DNA of 64,000 nucleotides from Terriglobia bacterium. Its GTDB lineage: Bacteria > Acidobacteriota > Terriglobia > Terriglobales > Acidobacteriaceae. The notes below the pieces were generated by a model. The model was not told the origin of the DNA and made no database searches. It saw only the letters and a program-made list of their open reading frames with translations. Position 1 is the first letter of the stretch. Every line of letters starts with the position of its first letter. This document shows, piece by piece, positions 29,296 through 37,617 of this stretch. The position numbers were made by a program, and so were the translations under genes. The stretch is from positions 60,451-124,450 of the forward strand of contig JAIQFO010000012.1 in assembly GCA_020073215.1 (NCBI GenBank). The letters run 5' to 3'.

Positions 29296-31020
29296 ATGAA
29301 GAAATTCGGTTGGACGCATCATGGGCCTGTTTTGTTTCTTATTCTCCTGTTATCAACCTTCGGCACGGCGCAGCAGAAGAAATCCCGGGCGATGGCCGGC
29401 TCGGCCGCGAAGGGGGGCGCGCCCGCGGATTTGAAGGTCGCGGCTGACCTGCCGCAGCGGCTGGCGAAATTCCAGCACGTCCGAATGCCGTTCCAGACGG
29501 CGGGGTTGAGCACTCGCGAGCAGCAACTGGTTCGCAAGCTCGTGGAGGCCTGCGGCTACCTGGAGAGTATCTACTGGCGGCAGAGCGATGCCGAGGGCCT
29601 GACGCTGTACCAGTCGCTCGGCTCGAGCCGGAATCGGCGCGACATTGAATTGCGAACCTACCTGCGGATTAACGCTTCACGCTTCGATTTTATTGACCAG
29701 AACATGCCGTTTGCGGGGATCGAACCTGCGCCGCCGGGGCGAGGGTTCTATCCTGCGAACTTGACGCGCGATCAGATAGAGCAATACGTCAAAGAGCATC
29801 CCGAGCAGAAGGCGGCGATCTACAACCAGTTCACGATTGTGCGCTGGAATGAGGGAAAGCTGGAGGCCGTCCCTTATCACATCGCGTTCCGCGCTTTTCT
29901 GGAACCGGCGGCCAACGCTTTGCAGGCAGCGGCCAAACTCAGCGATGATGCGGCTTTCGCGAAGTTTCTCGAGCTGCGAGCCGATGCCCTGCTCAGTGAC
30001 GATTATTTTCCCAGCGACCTGGCATGGCTCGATTTGAAGAATCCGAAATTCGACATCATCTTTGCGCCCTATGAAACTTATCTGGACGGACTGCTGGGGG
30101 TGAAAGGGTCGTATGGCGCGGCGGTGATGGTACGCAACGAGCGCGAGAGCAAGAAACTGGAGCTGTTCCAGAAATACGTGCCGCAGATTCAGGATGCCCT
30201 GCCGCTAGCGCCGGAAGATCGACCGTCTAAACAGGGCCTGGAGACCCCGATGGAAGTGATGGACACTCCCTTCCGAGCGGGGGACCTGACGCACGGCTAC
30301 CAGGCGGTGGCCGACAACTTGCCGAACGATCCGCGGGTGCATGAGCAAAAGGGCAGCAAGAAACTTTTCTTCAAGAATTTCATGGACGCGCGGGTGAACT
30401 ACGTTATCTTGCCGGTCGCGCGCAAGCTGATGGAGCCAAAGCAGGCGGCGAAAGTTTCGGGCGAGGGCTATCTGCTGGGCACGATTATGCACGAGATCAG
30501 TCACGGGCTCGGTCCAGCGTTCTCGCGAACTGCGGCGGGGAAGGCTAGTATTCGGGAAGCGATTGGTCCGGGCTTCAGCGGCCTGGAAGAAGCGAAGGCC
30601 GATGCGACCGGGATGTTCGGCTTGAAATGGCTGGTGGATCACGACGTGCTTCCCAAAGAAAAGCTGGAGGAGTATTACGCGTCGTATGCGGGCGAACTGT
30701 TTCGCACCGTACGCTTCGGAACAGCCGAGGCGCACGGCCAAGCCGAGATGATGGAGTTCAACTATCTCTCGGAGCGCGGCGCGATCCGGCACAATGCCAA
30801 CGGGCGATATGCCATCGACTACGAGAAAATGCCGGGCGCGTTGGCCGATCTGACTAAGGAACTGCTGGAAATCGAAGCCACGGGAGACCGCTCACGTGCG
30901 GAAAATTGGTTCAAGAAGTACGACACGATGCCGGAGGAACTGAAAGCGTCACTCAAGGCTGTCGCGAATGTTCCGGTAGACATTGATCCGGTGTACGCGT
31001 TTCCGGAGAGGGTGAGGTAG
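29296..31020 (+). CDS. M49-like (dipeptidyl peptidase III-type) metallopeptidase, exported
   Basis: 574 residues with a signal peptide (PVLFLILLLSTFGTAQQ). The zinc site is TIMHEISHGLGPAF, followed about 35 residues later by GLEEAKADATGMFG, matching the HExxxH...EExxAD architecture of family M49 and the bacterial and plant DPP III-like proteins with HEISHGLGP. True DPP III uses HELLGH; here the spacing reads HEISH. Expected activity is aminopeptidase/dipeptidyl peptidase in the periplasm; substrate is unknown. ATG 29296 begins the signal peptide. It is flanked downstream by a heptamer repeat arm (31024-31038). Confidence 0.8.
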   Translation: MKKFGWTHHGPVLFLILLLSTFGTAQQKKSRAMAGSAAKGGAPADLKVAADLPQRLAKFQHVRMPFQTAGLSTREQQLVRKLVEACGYLESIYWRQSDAEGLTLYQSLGSSRNRRDIELRTYLRINASRFDFIDQNMPFAGIEPAPPGRGFYPANLTRDQIEQYVKEHPEQKAAIYNQFTIVRWNEGKLEAVPYHIAFRAFLEPAANALQAAAKLSDDAAFAKFLELRADALLSDDYFPSDLAWLDLKNPKFDIIFAPYETYLDGLLGVKGSYGAAVMVRNERESKKLELFQKYVPQIQDALPLAPEDRPSKQGLETPMEVMDTPFRAGDLTHGYQAVADNLPNDPRVHEQKGSKKLFFKNFMDARVNYVILPVARKLMEPKQAAKVSGEGYLLGTIMHEISHGLGPAFSRTAAGKASIREAIGPGFSGLEEAKADATGMFGLKWLVDHDVLPKEKLEEYYASYAGELFRTVRFGTAEAHGQAEMMEFNYLSERGAIRHNANGRYAIDYEKMPGALADLTKELLEIEATGDRSRAENWFKKYDTMPEELKASLKAVANVPVDIDPVYAFPERVR

Positions 31021-31023
31021 GGA

Positions 31024-31038
31024 GCTGCGAGCTACGAG
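31024..31038. repeat. Left arm of a heptamer inverted repeat
   Basis: GCTGCGAGCTACGAG pairs with the arm at 31956-31970 at 14 of 15 positions. The pair encloses the gene at 31077-31892. Confidence 0.6.
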
Positions 31039-31076
31039 CTATTTGACGATCATCTGGCTGCACGGCCTCTCTCTAA

Positions 31077-31892
31077 TCACGAACCAATTTTTCCATAGCT
31101 ATTTTGGCGGGCGAACAGCAAGACAAACCGCGCTTCAGTGCCAGTAAATGGAATGTAGATGAAGAACTGGTCGTTGCGCATCGTGTACTTTTGCAACACG
31201 TCAACCTTCTCGCCCGAGAAGAATCGGGTTAGGTAGTCGCAATCCAGACTCTTCGTGCATTTGAAATAGGCCGGAGTATAGACCTCATTTTGTCGATCCC
31301 AGCCGAAATTCTGAATTCTGTAAAAGGCTAGCTTATTCGCAAACCTGCCGGAGTAGATAACGGTCAGTTCGGGCAAGTCACTGCGCTGATCCTGGAGAAA
31401 GCTTTGGATCTCAATAATCCGCTTGTAGTCTTGGCCTTTGCCTGAAGCCAATAATCGGCCGGTCTCCTCCAGGATGCTGTTGTTGGCCCTGAGCACATCG
31501 TCAGCTTGTGCGCGGACAACACCCAAGTATCTTTCCTTGGACAAGTATGTGCCGACGAAAATGAGACATACCAACGCCGTGGCAACTGCGAAGAATGTGA
31601 CACTCCATTTTCTCAATACACCGCTGCTTGGGTTGATCTTGAGTTCACTGATCTTCGCGTCGGCAATCAGGCTGACATTGGTCGCAACATTCAAAAGGAC
31701 CAGAACGGCCGCTACGCCTATTAAGCCAGCAAATACCGCAGTCAGAAACGATGTTGTGGTTTCCCTAAAAGGATTGATCTGCAGTCCTACACAAACGACC
31801 AACACGAGAATGCCCAGCAAGAAAAGCGCTGTCACCAGCGTCAGCAGAGACAGAGTTGTCTTGGCAATGTGAGCTTTGGTCTCCAGTTGCAT
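31077..31892 (-). CDS. Membrane protein with extracytoplasmic domain, unknown function
   Basis: 271 residues from ATG 31892. Three hydrophobic segments occur: TLVTALFLLGILVLVVCVGL, FLTAVFAGLIGVAAVLVLL and VTFFAVATALVCLIFVGTYL. A soluble C-terminal part of about 150 residues follows. ATG 31892 has AAAGGAGG about 10 nt upstream, and this decides the start over the ATG at 31928 and a TTG at 31940. Base composition is lower in GC than in the neighbours, and the gene is enclosed by an inverted heptamer repeat, both compatible with late arrival. No family is recognised. Confidence 0.7.
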   Translation of the reverse strand: MQLETKAHIAKTTLSLLTLVTALFLLGILVLVVCVGLQINPFRETTTSFLTAVFAGLIGVAAVLVLLNVATNVSLIADAKISELKINPSSGVLRKWSVTFFAVATALVCLIFVGTYLSKERYLGVVRAQADDVLRANNSILEETGRLLASGKGQDYKRIIEIQSFLQDQRSDLPELTVIYSGRFANKLAFYRIQNFGWDRQNEVYTPAYFKCTKSLDCDYLTRFFSGEKVDVLQKYTMRNDQFFIYIPFTGTEARFVLLFARQNSYGKIGS

Positions 31893-31955
31893 ATGCGTCT
31901 GATCCTCCTTTGAGGAATCAGACGCCATTGTAGCGCGCAAGATAGGATTTGCTTT

Positions 31956-31970
31956 CTCGAAGCTCGCAGC
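31956..31970. repeat. Right arm of a heptamer inverted repeat
   Basis: CTCGAAGCTCGCAGC, complementary to 31024-31038 at 14 of 15 positions. It lies just before the end of mqnD. Confidence 0.6.
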
Positions 31971-31988
31971 CCGTAACTCGAAGCGCTC

Positions 31989-32837
31989 CTACACCCACTC
32001 CACGCGCGGCGTCCGCGGGATAATTCCTGCCTTGTGGCCCATATCAAGCAGCCGCCGCACGGCTTCCCGGCCGTCATCTCCGTAGTCAAGCGTGCGCTCG
32101 TTGACGTACATGCCGACAAACTTGTCCGCGAGTTGTGTATCCAGGTCCCGGGCGAACTGCATGGCGTAGGCGAGCGCTTCTTCCCGATGATCGATGGCGT
32201 ACTGGATGCTCTCGCGGAGCGCCTGCGTCACACTGGCCATCGTTTCCGGGCCGAGCGAGCGCCGGATGGCGTTTCCGCCGAGGGGCAGAGGCAGTCCGGT
32301 GACTTTCTGCCACCAGCGGCCGAGATCGACGACGCGGTGTAACCCCGATTTGTCGTATGTGAGCTGGCCTTCGTGGATAATGAGGCCGGCTTCATGTTTG
32401 CCTTCGAGAATCTGCGGGATGATTTGATCGAAGGGGACGACTTCCACTTCAATGCCGGGCGCGAACAGTTCAAGCGCCAGGTAGGCGGTGGTGAGTTTGC
32501 CGGGCACAGCGATTTTCTTCTGCTTGATTTCGTCTGGCGTGAAAGGCCGGGTTGAAACCAGCATGGGGCCGTAACCTTCGCCTACACTGCCGCCGCACGA
32601 CATCAACGTGTACTTTTCCTGAATATAAGGGAAGGCGTGGAATGAGATCGCGGTTACGTCGTAGACACCTTCCTGCGCCTGGCGGTTCAGCGTCTCGATA
32701 TCGCAAAGGGTGTGAGTGAACTTCAGTCCGGGCACGCGAACTTTATTTGTGGCCAGGCCGTAAAACATGAAGGCGTCGTCGGAGTCGGGGCTGTGGGCCA
32801 CGGTGATTTCGCGAACGGGTGAAGATACTCTACTCAT
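31989..32837 (-). CDS. mqnD: 1,4-dihydroxy-6-naphthoate synthase (futalosine menaquinone pathway)
   Basis: 282 residues. The family opening [15 protein letters not shown] is present, with [25 protein letters not shown] and [14 protein letters not shown], all typical of MqnD. The enzyme converts cyclic dehypoxanthinyl futalosine to 1,4-dihydroxy-6-naphthoate in the alternative menaquinone route. ATG 32837 matches the family N-terminus; upstream in-frame sequence to 32918 has no family similarity. mqnA and mqnC lie 6-10 kb away on the other strand. Confidence 0.92.
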   Translation of the reverse strand: MSRVSSPVREITVAHSPDSDDAFMFYGLATNKVRVPGLKFTHTLCDIETLNRQAQEGVYDVTAISFHAFPYIQEKYTLMSCGGSVGEGYGPMLVSTRPFTPDEIKQKKIAVPGKLTTAYLALELFAPGIEVEVVPFDQIIPQILEGKHEAGLIIHEGQLTYDKSGLHRVVDLGRWWQKVTGLPLPLGGNAIRRSLGPETMASVTQALRESIQYAIDHREEALAYAMQFARDLDTQLADKFVGMYVNERTLDYGDDGREAVRRLLDMGHKAGIIPRTPRVEWV

Positions 32838-32925
32838 AAGATTCCGTAGTCCTGTTCTATAAATGGCGGCGCTAGTAAGGTCCCTGCAAGCTCGTTGGAG
32901 AAATCCCAACCTGGTCATCCGACAT

Positions 32926-33019
32926 TGTCATCCTGAGCGAAGCGAAGGACCTGCTTTCTTCTTGGTGCACGAGACAGCCGGTCCTTCCCCTTCGGCTGCG
33001 CTCAGGGTCAGGATGACAA
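32926..33019. repeat. Dispersed GTCATCCTGAG palindromic element
   Basis: TTGTCATCCTGAGCGAAGCG plus AAGGACCTGC, a spacer, then GGTCCTTCCCCTTCGGCTGC and GCTCAGGGTCAGGATGACAA. Outer ends are inverted. Related copies lie at 34431, 41377 (partial), 42776 and 53223. Confidence 0.8.
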
Positions 33020-33060
33020 CTCACTACGTAAAATGCTCCACCAAGAATGTCCCGTTCCGT

Positions 33061-33651
33061 TCAGCCTTGCGAAGAACGTTGGTGCCAGCGAGTGGCGACA
33101 GCGGTGGCCATCAGCACTTTGATAATTTCTGCGAAAATGAACCAATAGAGGCCATACCGGAGGGCCAGAGATACAGAGTGCGTGAGCACGGCGAGCCAAC
33201 TGAGTCCGCCAGCGAAGAGGACGACCTCCGCAGCTACGGCTGACAGCGCAGCCCAGCCGAAACGGCGCGAGCCTCGGTCCGACCTCTGCTCGTAGATCCA
33301 GCCGGCGACGAAGGCTACGAGTGGATAGGCCATGAGGAAGCCGCCGGTCGGCCCGAGGATCTGGGCGATCCCTCCGCCCAGAATTGACGGGCTGAATACG
33401 GGCAGTCCGAACGCGCCTTCGACCAGGTAGAGCGAGAGCGCCGCGAAACCGCGACGCGAACCGAGGAGCAAGCCCACGGTGAGGACCCCGAAGTTTTGCA
33501 GCGTCAGCGGGACTGGCGTGAAGGGCAGCGGCACGGTCACACGCGCGCACAAAGCGACGAAGAGGCTGGCGGCAATTACGATGGCCGCTTGCTTCGCGTA
33601 TTCCATCGACCGAGTCGGTTGGCCAAGAACATGGGAGACCACACGAGACAT
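33061..33651 (-). CDS. bioY: BioY-family biotin transporter substrate-binding component
   Basis: 196 residues with about six hydrophobic helices. The BioY motif VPLPFTPVPLTLQNFGVL is present, followed by LLLGSRRGFAALSLYLVEGA and GPTGGFLMAYPLVAF. It is the S-component of an energy-coupling factor transporter and can work with or without ECF ATPases, which are not encoded here. ATG 33651 has GGAAAGGA upstream and is preferred to the first in-frame codon at 33690. A small membrane protein gene ends 36 bp upstream on the same strand. Confidence 0.9.
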   Translation of the reverse strand: MSRVVSHVLGQPTRSMEYAKQAAIVIAASLFVALCARVTVPLPFTPVPLTLQNFGVLTVGLLLGSRRGFAALSLYLVEGAFGLPVFSPSILGGGIAQILGPTGGFLMAYPLVAFVAGWIYEQRSDRGSRRFGWAALSAVAAEVVLFAGGLSWLAVLTHSVSLALRYGLYWFIFAEIIKVLMATAVATRWHQRSSQG

Positions 33652-33686
33652 GGCGTTCCTTTCCTTGTGGCGGACATCGCGGGCGA

Positions 33687-33842
33687 TCAAACTCCCGGCC
33701 GCGACGAGTGGTCGAGACCATCGAGTTCAGGTGGGTGCGCCGCCGAGCGCTTCATTTGCCGCCGGACCCGCATATAGAGGGTAAGCGCGACCGACACGAC
33801 CACCGCGACACTGAGTCCCAGGACGAAGAACCACCAGAGCAT
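33687..33842 (-). CDS. Possible small single-pass membrane protein
   Basis: 51 residues from ATG 33842: one hydrophobic helix (MLWWFFVLGLSVAVVVSVAL) then a basic segment and a polar tail. No good ribosome site is visible, so it may not be a gene. It is listed because its composition is clearly membrane-like and it lies directly upstream of bioY on the same strand. Confidence 0.35.
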   Translation of the reverse strand: MLWWFFVLGLSVAVVVSVALTLYMRVRRQMKRSAAHPPELDGLDHSSRPGV

Positions 33843-33932
33843 CCGCACAACACATTTAGGATAGCAGATGGGCAGCGACCCGAATGTGCTGAGAGTCACT
33901 GACTGATGAGACGGGCTGGCTTTGGTCCGCGC

Positions 33933-34394
33933 TCAGCCCTTTTTCGCTGATTTGGCCAGCGCCTTGCGGCGATTCTCAACATTCTTCGAAACGCGCTCCA
34001 GTCGCTTGCGCGCCAGCTTCGATCCCGTGGCTACCTTTTCAATATTCGCAAACGCCTCGGGATTGTTCATCTTTTCCCGGAGTTCCTTCAGGAAGGGATG
34101 AATCTTGGCGAAGATGAAAAACATTTCGCCGCAAATTCCGGGCTGCAGGAAGAGCTCTTCGTTCACAGCGCCGCACAATACCAGCGACGCAGCCATATCC
34201 CAGTAGCCGCCAACCTGGCGCATCCAGGCGTTTTCCTGGCTGGGGAACGCGTTGGCGACTTTCAGGACGTCGTCGGCGCTCTGTGGCCAGAATTCCGCCG
34301 TAAACCAGTTTCTTGCCTTGCGCATCTCCGCTTCGCGGCGGAGGTCATAGAGCTGTAGAACTACCTGTGCGTCGTGCGTGGTCGCTTTTGCCAT
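33933..34394 (-). CDS. Conserved hypothetical protein
   Basis: 153 residues, helical, without signal or membrane segment. Notable are TAEFWPQSADDVLKVANAFP, AWMRQVGGYWDMAASLVLCG and FLKELREKMNNPEAFANIEK. The C-terminus is strongly basic (KLARKRLERVSKNVENRRKA). It resembles a family of small acidobacterial proteins without assigned function. ATG 34394 starts MAKATTHDAQV. It is followed by no obvious operon partner. Confidence 0.65.
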   Translation of the reverse strand: MAKATTHDAQVVLQLYDLRREAEMRKARNWFTAEFWPQSADDVLKVANAFPSQENAWMRQVGGYWDMAASLVLCGAVNEELFLQPGICGEMFFIFAKIHPFLKELREKMNNPEAFANIEKVATGSKLARKRLERVSKNVENRRKALAKSAKKG

Positions 34395-34430
34395 ATCTTT
34401 CGCCTCACTTATGCTGTTTTCTTACGGCTT

Positions 34431-34508
34431 GTCATCCTGAGCGAAGCGAAGGACCTGCTGTCTCGCGCTCGGGAAAAGAGCAGATCCCTCGCTTCGCTCA
34501 GGGTGACA
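34431..34508. repeat. Dispersed GTCATCCTGAG palindromic element
   Basis: GTCATCCTGAGCGAAGCGAA...TTCGCTTCGCTCAGGGTGAC with inverted ends, in the gap between topA and the 33933 gene. Confidence 0.75.
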
Positions 34509-34558
34509 ACTGAAAATTGATAGGGTCCTGAAACTTCCTACCAAGAGCTCGGCCTTTG

Positions 34559-37144
34559 TCAGGCTTTCGCGGCCCCGGCCGCTCCCTCTTCAAACGGTCG
34601 CTCGTAATCGCAATCCTTATTCAGACACGCGATCACGGTTCCGTCTTTCCGGATTCGTTCCACCAGATACTCATGTCCGCAATCCGGACATTTCTCGGCG
34701 ACGGGCTTGGCCGCGGACGTGAACTTGCATTTCGGGTAATTTCCGCAGCCGTAAAAAGTGTTGCCCTTGCGCGCGCGCTTCTCGACGAGTTCGCCTTCTT
34801 TGCACTCCGGACACTTCACACCGATAAAGTTCTGCTTCACATATTTGCAGTCGGGATATCCGCTGCACGAAGTGAACTCGCCGTAACGGCCATGCCGCAG
34901 AATCAGGTTGCGTTTGCACAGTGGACACGTCTCGTCCAGCGGAATGTCGGGTACTTTCTTGCCCTGATCGAGCCGCCGCGTCGTCTTGCAATCGGGATAG
35001 CCGGTGCAGGCCATGAACTGGCCGAAGCGCCCGCGTTTCAGAACCATGACACGGCCACAGTTTTCGCAGTATTCCTCCTGCGCCGTTTCCTGCATGTCGG
35101 CCGAGTCGAGGTCGGGCAGATTGATGGGATTTTCTTTGGTGAACTTGCAGCTGTCGGGATTTTCCTTGTCGTAAGTGCTGCAGGCATAGAAGGATCCGTG
35201 CTTGCCCCACTTGATGACCAGCGGCGCGCCGCAGAGTTCACACTTTTCGTCGGTGGGCTTCTCCATACGCTTGATGTTTTCCATGTGTTTCTCGGCGTAT
35301 CGGAGATCCTTGGAGAATTTCTGATAGAACTCGGTAAGCGCGTCGTTCCCTGTCTGCTTGCCTTCTTCAATCTCGTCGAGCTCTTCTTCCAGGCGCGCCG
35401 TGTATTGAAAGTCGAAAATATCTTTGAAATTCTCGACCAGTAGATCGGTAACGACCATGCCGATTTCGGTGGGCACGAATTTGCCGCCGACCTTCTGCGC
35501 GTACATCCGCTCCTGGATGGTGCTAAGAATCGTCGCGTAAGTGGAAGGCCGGCCTATGCCGCGTTCTTCAAGCTCCTTCACCAGCGAGGCTTCGTTGAAG
35601 CGCGGAGGCGGTTCGGTGAAATGCTGCTCTGGAAGCAGCGACTTCAGCGTCAGCTTCTGACCGGCTTCGAGCGGCGGCAGTTTGTGCTTCAGCTCTTCGT
35701 CCTCTTCGTCCTTGGTGTCTTTGGACTCTTCGTAGACCTTGAGGAAGCCGTCGAACTTCATGACCGATCCGGTCACGCGGAACCAGAACACGTCGCTGGC
35801 TGATTTGCCGGGGTCCCCAGAGCGGCTGGGGTTGCCGCTCTGGGGCGGAAGCCCGGTTTTGGCTTGCTGGGGTGGTTTTGCATCGATGTCGACCGAGGTT
35901 TGGTCGAACACGGCGGGGTTCATCTGCGAGGCGAGGAAGCGCTGCCAGATCAGTTTGTAAACTTTGAACTCGTCTTCCTGCAGATATTGCTTGATCTGGT
36001 CGGGATGGCGCACCACTGAAGTCGGGCGAATGGCTTCGTGCGCCCCCTGTACTTCTTTCTTTTCCTTATAGGTATTGGGAGAACCGGGCAGATAGTTAGC
36101 GCCATACTCGCCCGCGATGTATTCGCGGACTTCCGTAATCGCCTCGGGCGCCACCCGGGTGGAATCGGTTCGCATGTAGGTGATCAGCCCGACCAGTCCT
36201 TCGTCGCCGAGTTCGACACCTTCATACAAGCGTTGCGCGATCATCATGGTACGCTTCACGCTGAAACGCAGCTTGCGCGAGGAATCCTGCTGCAGCTTAC
36301 TGGTCGTGAACGGCGGAGTGGCATTGCGGCGCCGCTCTTTCTTTTCCGCCGAGCGGACAACCCAATCGGCGTTCTCCAGCGCGAGGCGGATTCTTTCCGC
36401 TTCTTCGCCGTTCGGGATTTCCACTTTCTCTTCGCCCTTGCCCAGGAAGCGGGCGTCGAATGCCGGAGGCTTGTTGGCGGCGAGGTGCGCGTCGATCGTC
36501 CAGTACTCTTTCTTCTCGAAGGCTTTGATTTCGCGTTCGCGATCGACGATCAGGCGCAGCGCGACCGTCTGCACCCGCCCGGCGGAAAGGCCGCGGCGGA
36601 CTTTGTCCCATAAAAGCGGAGAAACCTGGTAACCCACGAGACGATCCAGCACGCGGCGAGTCTGCTGCGCATCGACCAGATTCTTGTCGATGTCACGGGG
36701 ATGCTCGAAGGCGGCCTTGACGGCGCGCTGCGTGATTTCATTAAAGGTCACGCGACGAATGCGGGCGCCGTCACCGATGTCGTCCGTTTTCTTCTTGGCA
36801 GCCTTCTTCCCCTTCTTTTTCTTGCCCGTATCCTCGCCAAGTTCGTCGGCAAGATGGGCGGCGATAGCTTCGCCTTCGCGGTCCGGATCAGGTGCGAGGT
36901 AGATGTGATCGGCCGATAGCGCCAGCTTCTTCAGCTTGGCGAGTACCTTTTCTTTCCCGGGGATGACGACGTATTCGGTTTCGAAGTCGCTTTCGACGTC
37001 GACGCCGAGGCTGCTCTTGGGCAGGTCTTTCACGTGGCCGTAAGAAGCATCGACCGTGAATCCCTTGCCCAGATATTTCTGGATCGTTTTCGCCTTAGCC
37101 GGCGATTCGACAATGACTAAACCTTTAGACAATGTTCTCCCCAA
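34559..37144 (-). CDS. topA: DNA topoisomerase I
   Basis: 861 residues. The toprim domain (LVIVESPAKAKTIQKYLGKG, APDPDREGEAIA), the active-site Tyr region GLITYMRTDSTRVA and the RPTSVVRHPDQ segment are intact. The C-terminus carries five zinc ribbons (CELCG, CENCG, CPLCK, CPECK and CPDCG starts). It relaxes negative supercoils by single-strand passage. An extra stretch of about 25 residues after SVDIDA (PPQQAKTGLPPQSGNPSRSG onward) is encoded by a dispersed palindrome and is absent from normal TopA. The start is TTG 37144 or TTG 37132. dprA normally neighbours topA, and here an S23-type gene separates them. Confidence 0.95.
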   Translation of the reverse strand: MGRTLSKGLVIVESPAKAKTIQKYLGKGFTVDASYGHVKDLPKSSLGVDVESDFETEYVVIPGKEKVLAKLKKLALSADHIYLAPDPDREGEAIAAHLADELGEDTGKKKKGKKAAKKKTDDIGDGARIRRVTFNEITQRAVKAAFEHPRDIDKNLVDAQQTRRVLDRLVGYQVSPLLWDKVRRGLSAGRVQTVALRLIVDREREIKAFEKKEYWTIDAHLAANKPPAFDARFLGKGEEKVEIPNGEEAERIRLALENADWVVRSAEKKERRRNATPPFTTSKLQQDSSRKLRFSVKRTMMIAQRLYEGVELGDEGLVGLITYMRTDSTRVAPEAITEVREYIAGEYGANYLPGSPNTYKEKKEVQGAHEAIRPTSVVRHPDQIKQYLQEDEFKVYKLIWQRFLASQMNPAVFDQTSVDIDAKPPQQAKTGLPPQSGNPSRSGDPGKSASDVFWFRVTGSVMKFDGFLKVYEESKDTKDEEDEELKHKLPPLEAGQKLTLKSLLPEQHFTEPPPRFNEASLVKELEERGIGRPSTYATILSTIQERMYAQKVGGKFVPTEIGMVVTDLLVENFKDIFDFQYTARLEEELDEIEEGKQTGNDALTEFYQKFSKDLRYAEKHMENIKRMEKPTDEKCELCGAPLVIKWGKHGSFYACSTYDKENPDSCKFTKENPINLPDLDSADMQETAQEEYCENCGRVMVLKRGRFGQFMACTGYPDCKTTRRLDQGKKVPDIPLDETCPLCKRNLILRHGRYGEFTSCSGYPDCKYVKQNFIGVKCPECKEGELVEKRARKGNTFYGCGNYPKCKFTSAAKPVAEKCPDCGHEYLVERIRKDGTVIACLNKDCDYERPFEEGAAGAAKA
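35808..35874. repeat. Dispersed palindromic element inside topA
   Basis: CCCCAGAGCGGC...GCCGCTCTGGGG is a perfect 12-bp inverted repeat, followed by GGCTTGCTGGGGTGG. It encodes the extra Pro/Gly/Ser-rich stretch of TopA on the minus strand. The length is compatible with an in-frame insertion. Confidence 0.7.
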
Positions 37145-37184
37145 GTTCGCGGTAATGGAATTGAAGCTAGCATGAATAGCGGTC

Positions 37185-37215
37185 AGCTGTCAGCTATCAG
37201 CTATCAGCTATCAGT
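37185..37215. repeat. Left arm of inverted heptamer repeat around the S23 gene
   Basis: AGCTGTCAGCTATCAGCTAT and eleven more bases, built of the heptamer AGCTATC/AGCTGTC. It pairs with 37587-37617 at 28 of 31 positions and contains the stop codon of the S23-type gene (37211-37213). Confidence 0.85.
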
Positions 37216-37570
37216 TAAAGACCTTCACCTTTTGCATCAGAGACGACAGCATCTTCTTCACCTCAACCACCTGCGCTACAAGGCGTTCGTACTCTGGGTT
37301 GTGCAAATATTCCAGATCATGAGCGAGCAGAAATTGGTACTCAAGTTCGCTGGCTGATCCCATGGCAATCTGCAGAAACCGGACCATTTCCGCGTCGCCC
37401 TTTCGACAACATCCCTCGGCGATATTCATTCCTATCGATGCCGAAGATCGCCTCATCTGACTTGTCGGCCCGAACATCTCATCCCGAGGGAAAGCTTTGC
37501 TCGGTGCATAAACATCCAGAGTCAGACGGTGTGATTTCTCCCAGACCCGAAGATTACGAAAACTCTGCAT
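37211..37570 (-). CDS. Four-helix-bundle protein, S23/IVP family
   Basis: 119 residues. FRNLRVWEKSHRLTLDVY, FPRDEMFGPTSQMRRSSASI, GMNIAEGCCRKGDAEMVRFL and the C-terminal helix are the signature of the 23S rRNA intervening-sequence protein (four helix bundle) family. In spirochaetes and others such genes lie inside intervening sequences of 23S rRNA; elsewhere, as here, they are free-standing. Function is unknown. The gene lies between dprA and topA, enclosed by complementary heptamer arms, so the whole unit could fold into one stem with the gene in the loop, like a classical IVS. ATG 37570 fits the family start. Confidence 0.9.
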   Translation of the reverse strand: MQSFRNLRVWEKSHRLTLDVYAPSKAFPRDEMFGPTSQMRRSSASIGMNIAEGCCRKGDAEMVRFLQIAMGSASELEYQFLLAHDLEYLHNPEYERLVAQVVEVKKMLSSLMQKVKVFN

Positions 37571-37586
37571 ACGCCCCTCCGGTTTT

Positions 37587-37617
37587 ACTGAAAGCTGACA
37601 GCTGAGAGCTGACAGCT
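37587..37617. repeat. Right arm of inverted heptamer repeat around the S23 gene
   Basis: ACTGAAAGCTGACAGCTGAG and eleven more bases. It overlaps the dprA stop codon by two bases. Complementary to 37185-37215 at 28 of 31 positions. Confidence 0.85.

Noticed and set aside
32926..33019. CRISPR-like repeat array
   Set aside because: The GTCATCCTGAG units are paired as inverted repeats and dispersed singly; no regular repeat-spacer array exists and no cas genes are present.
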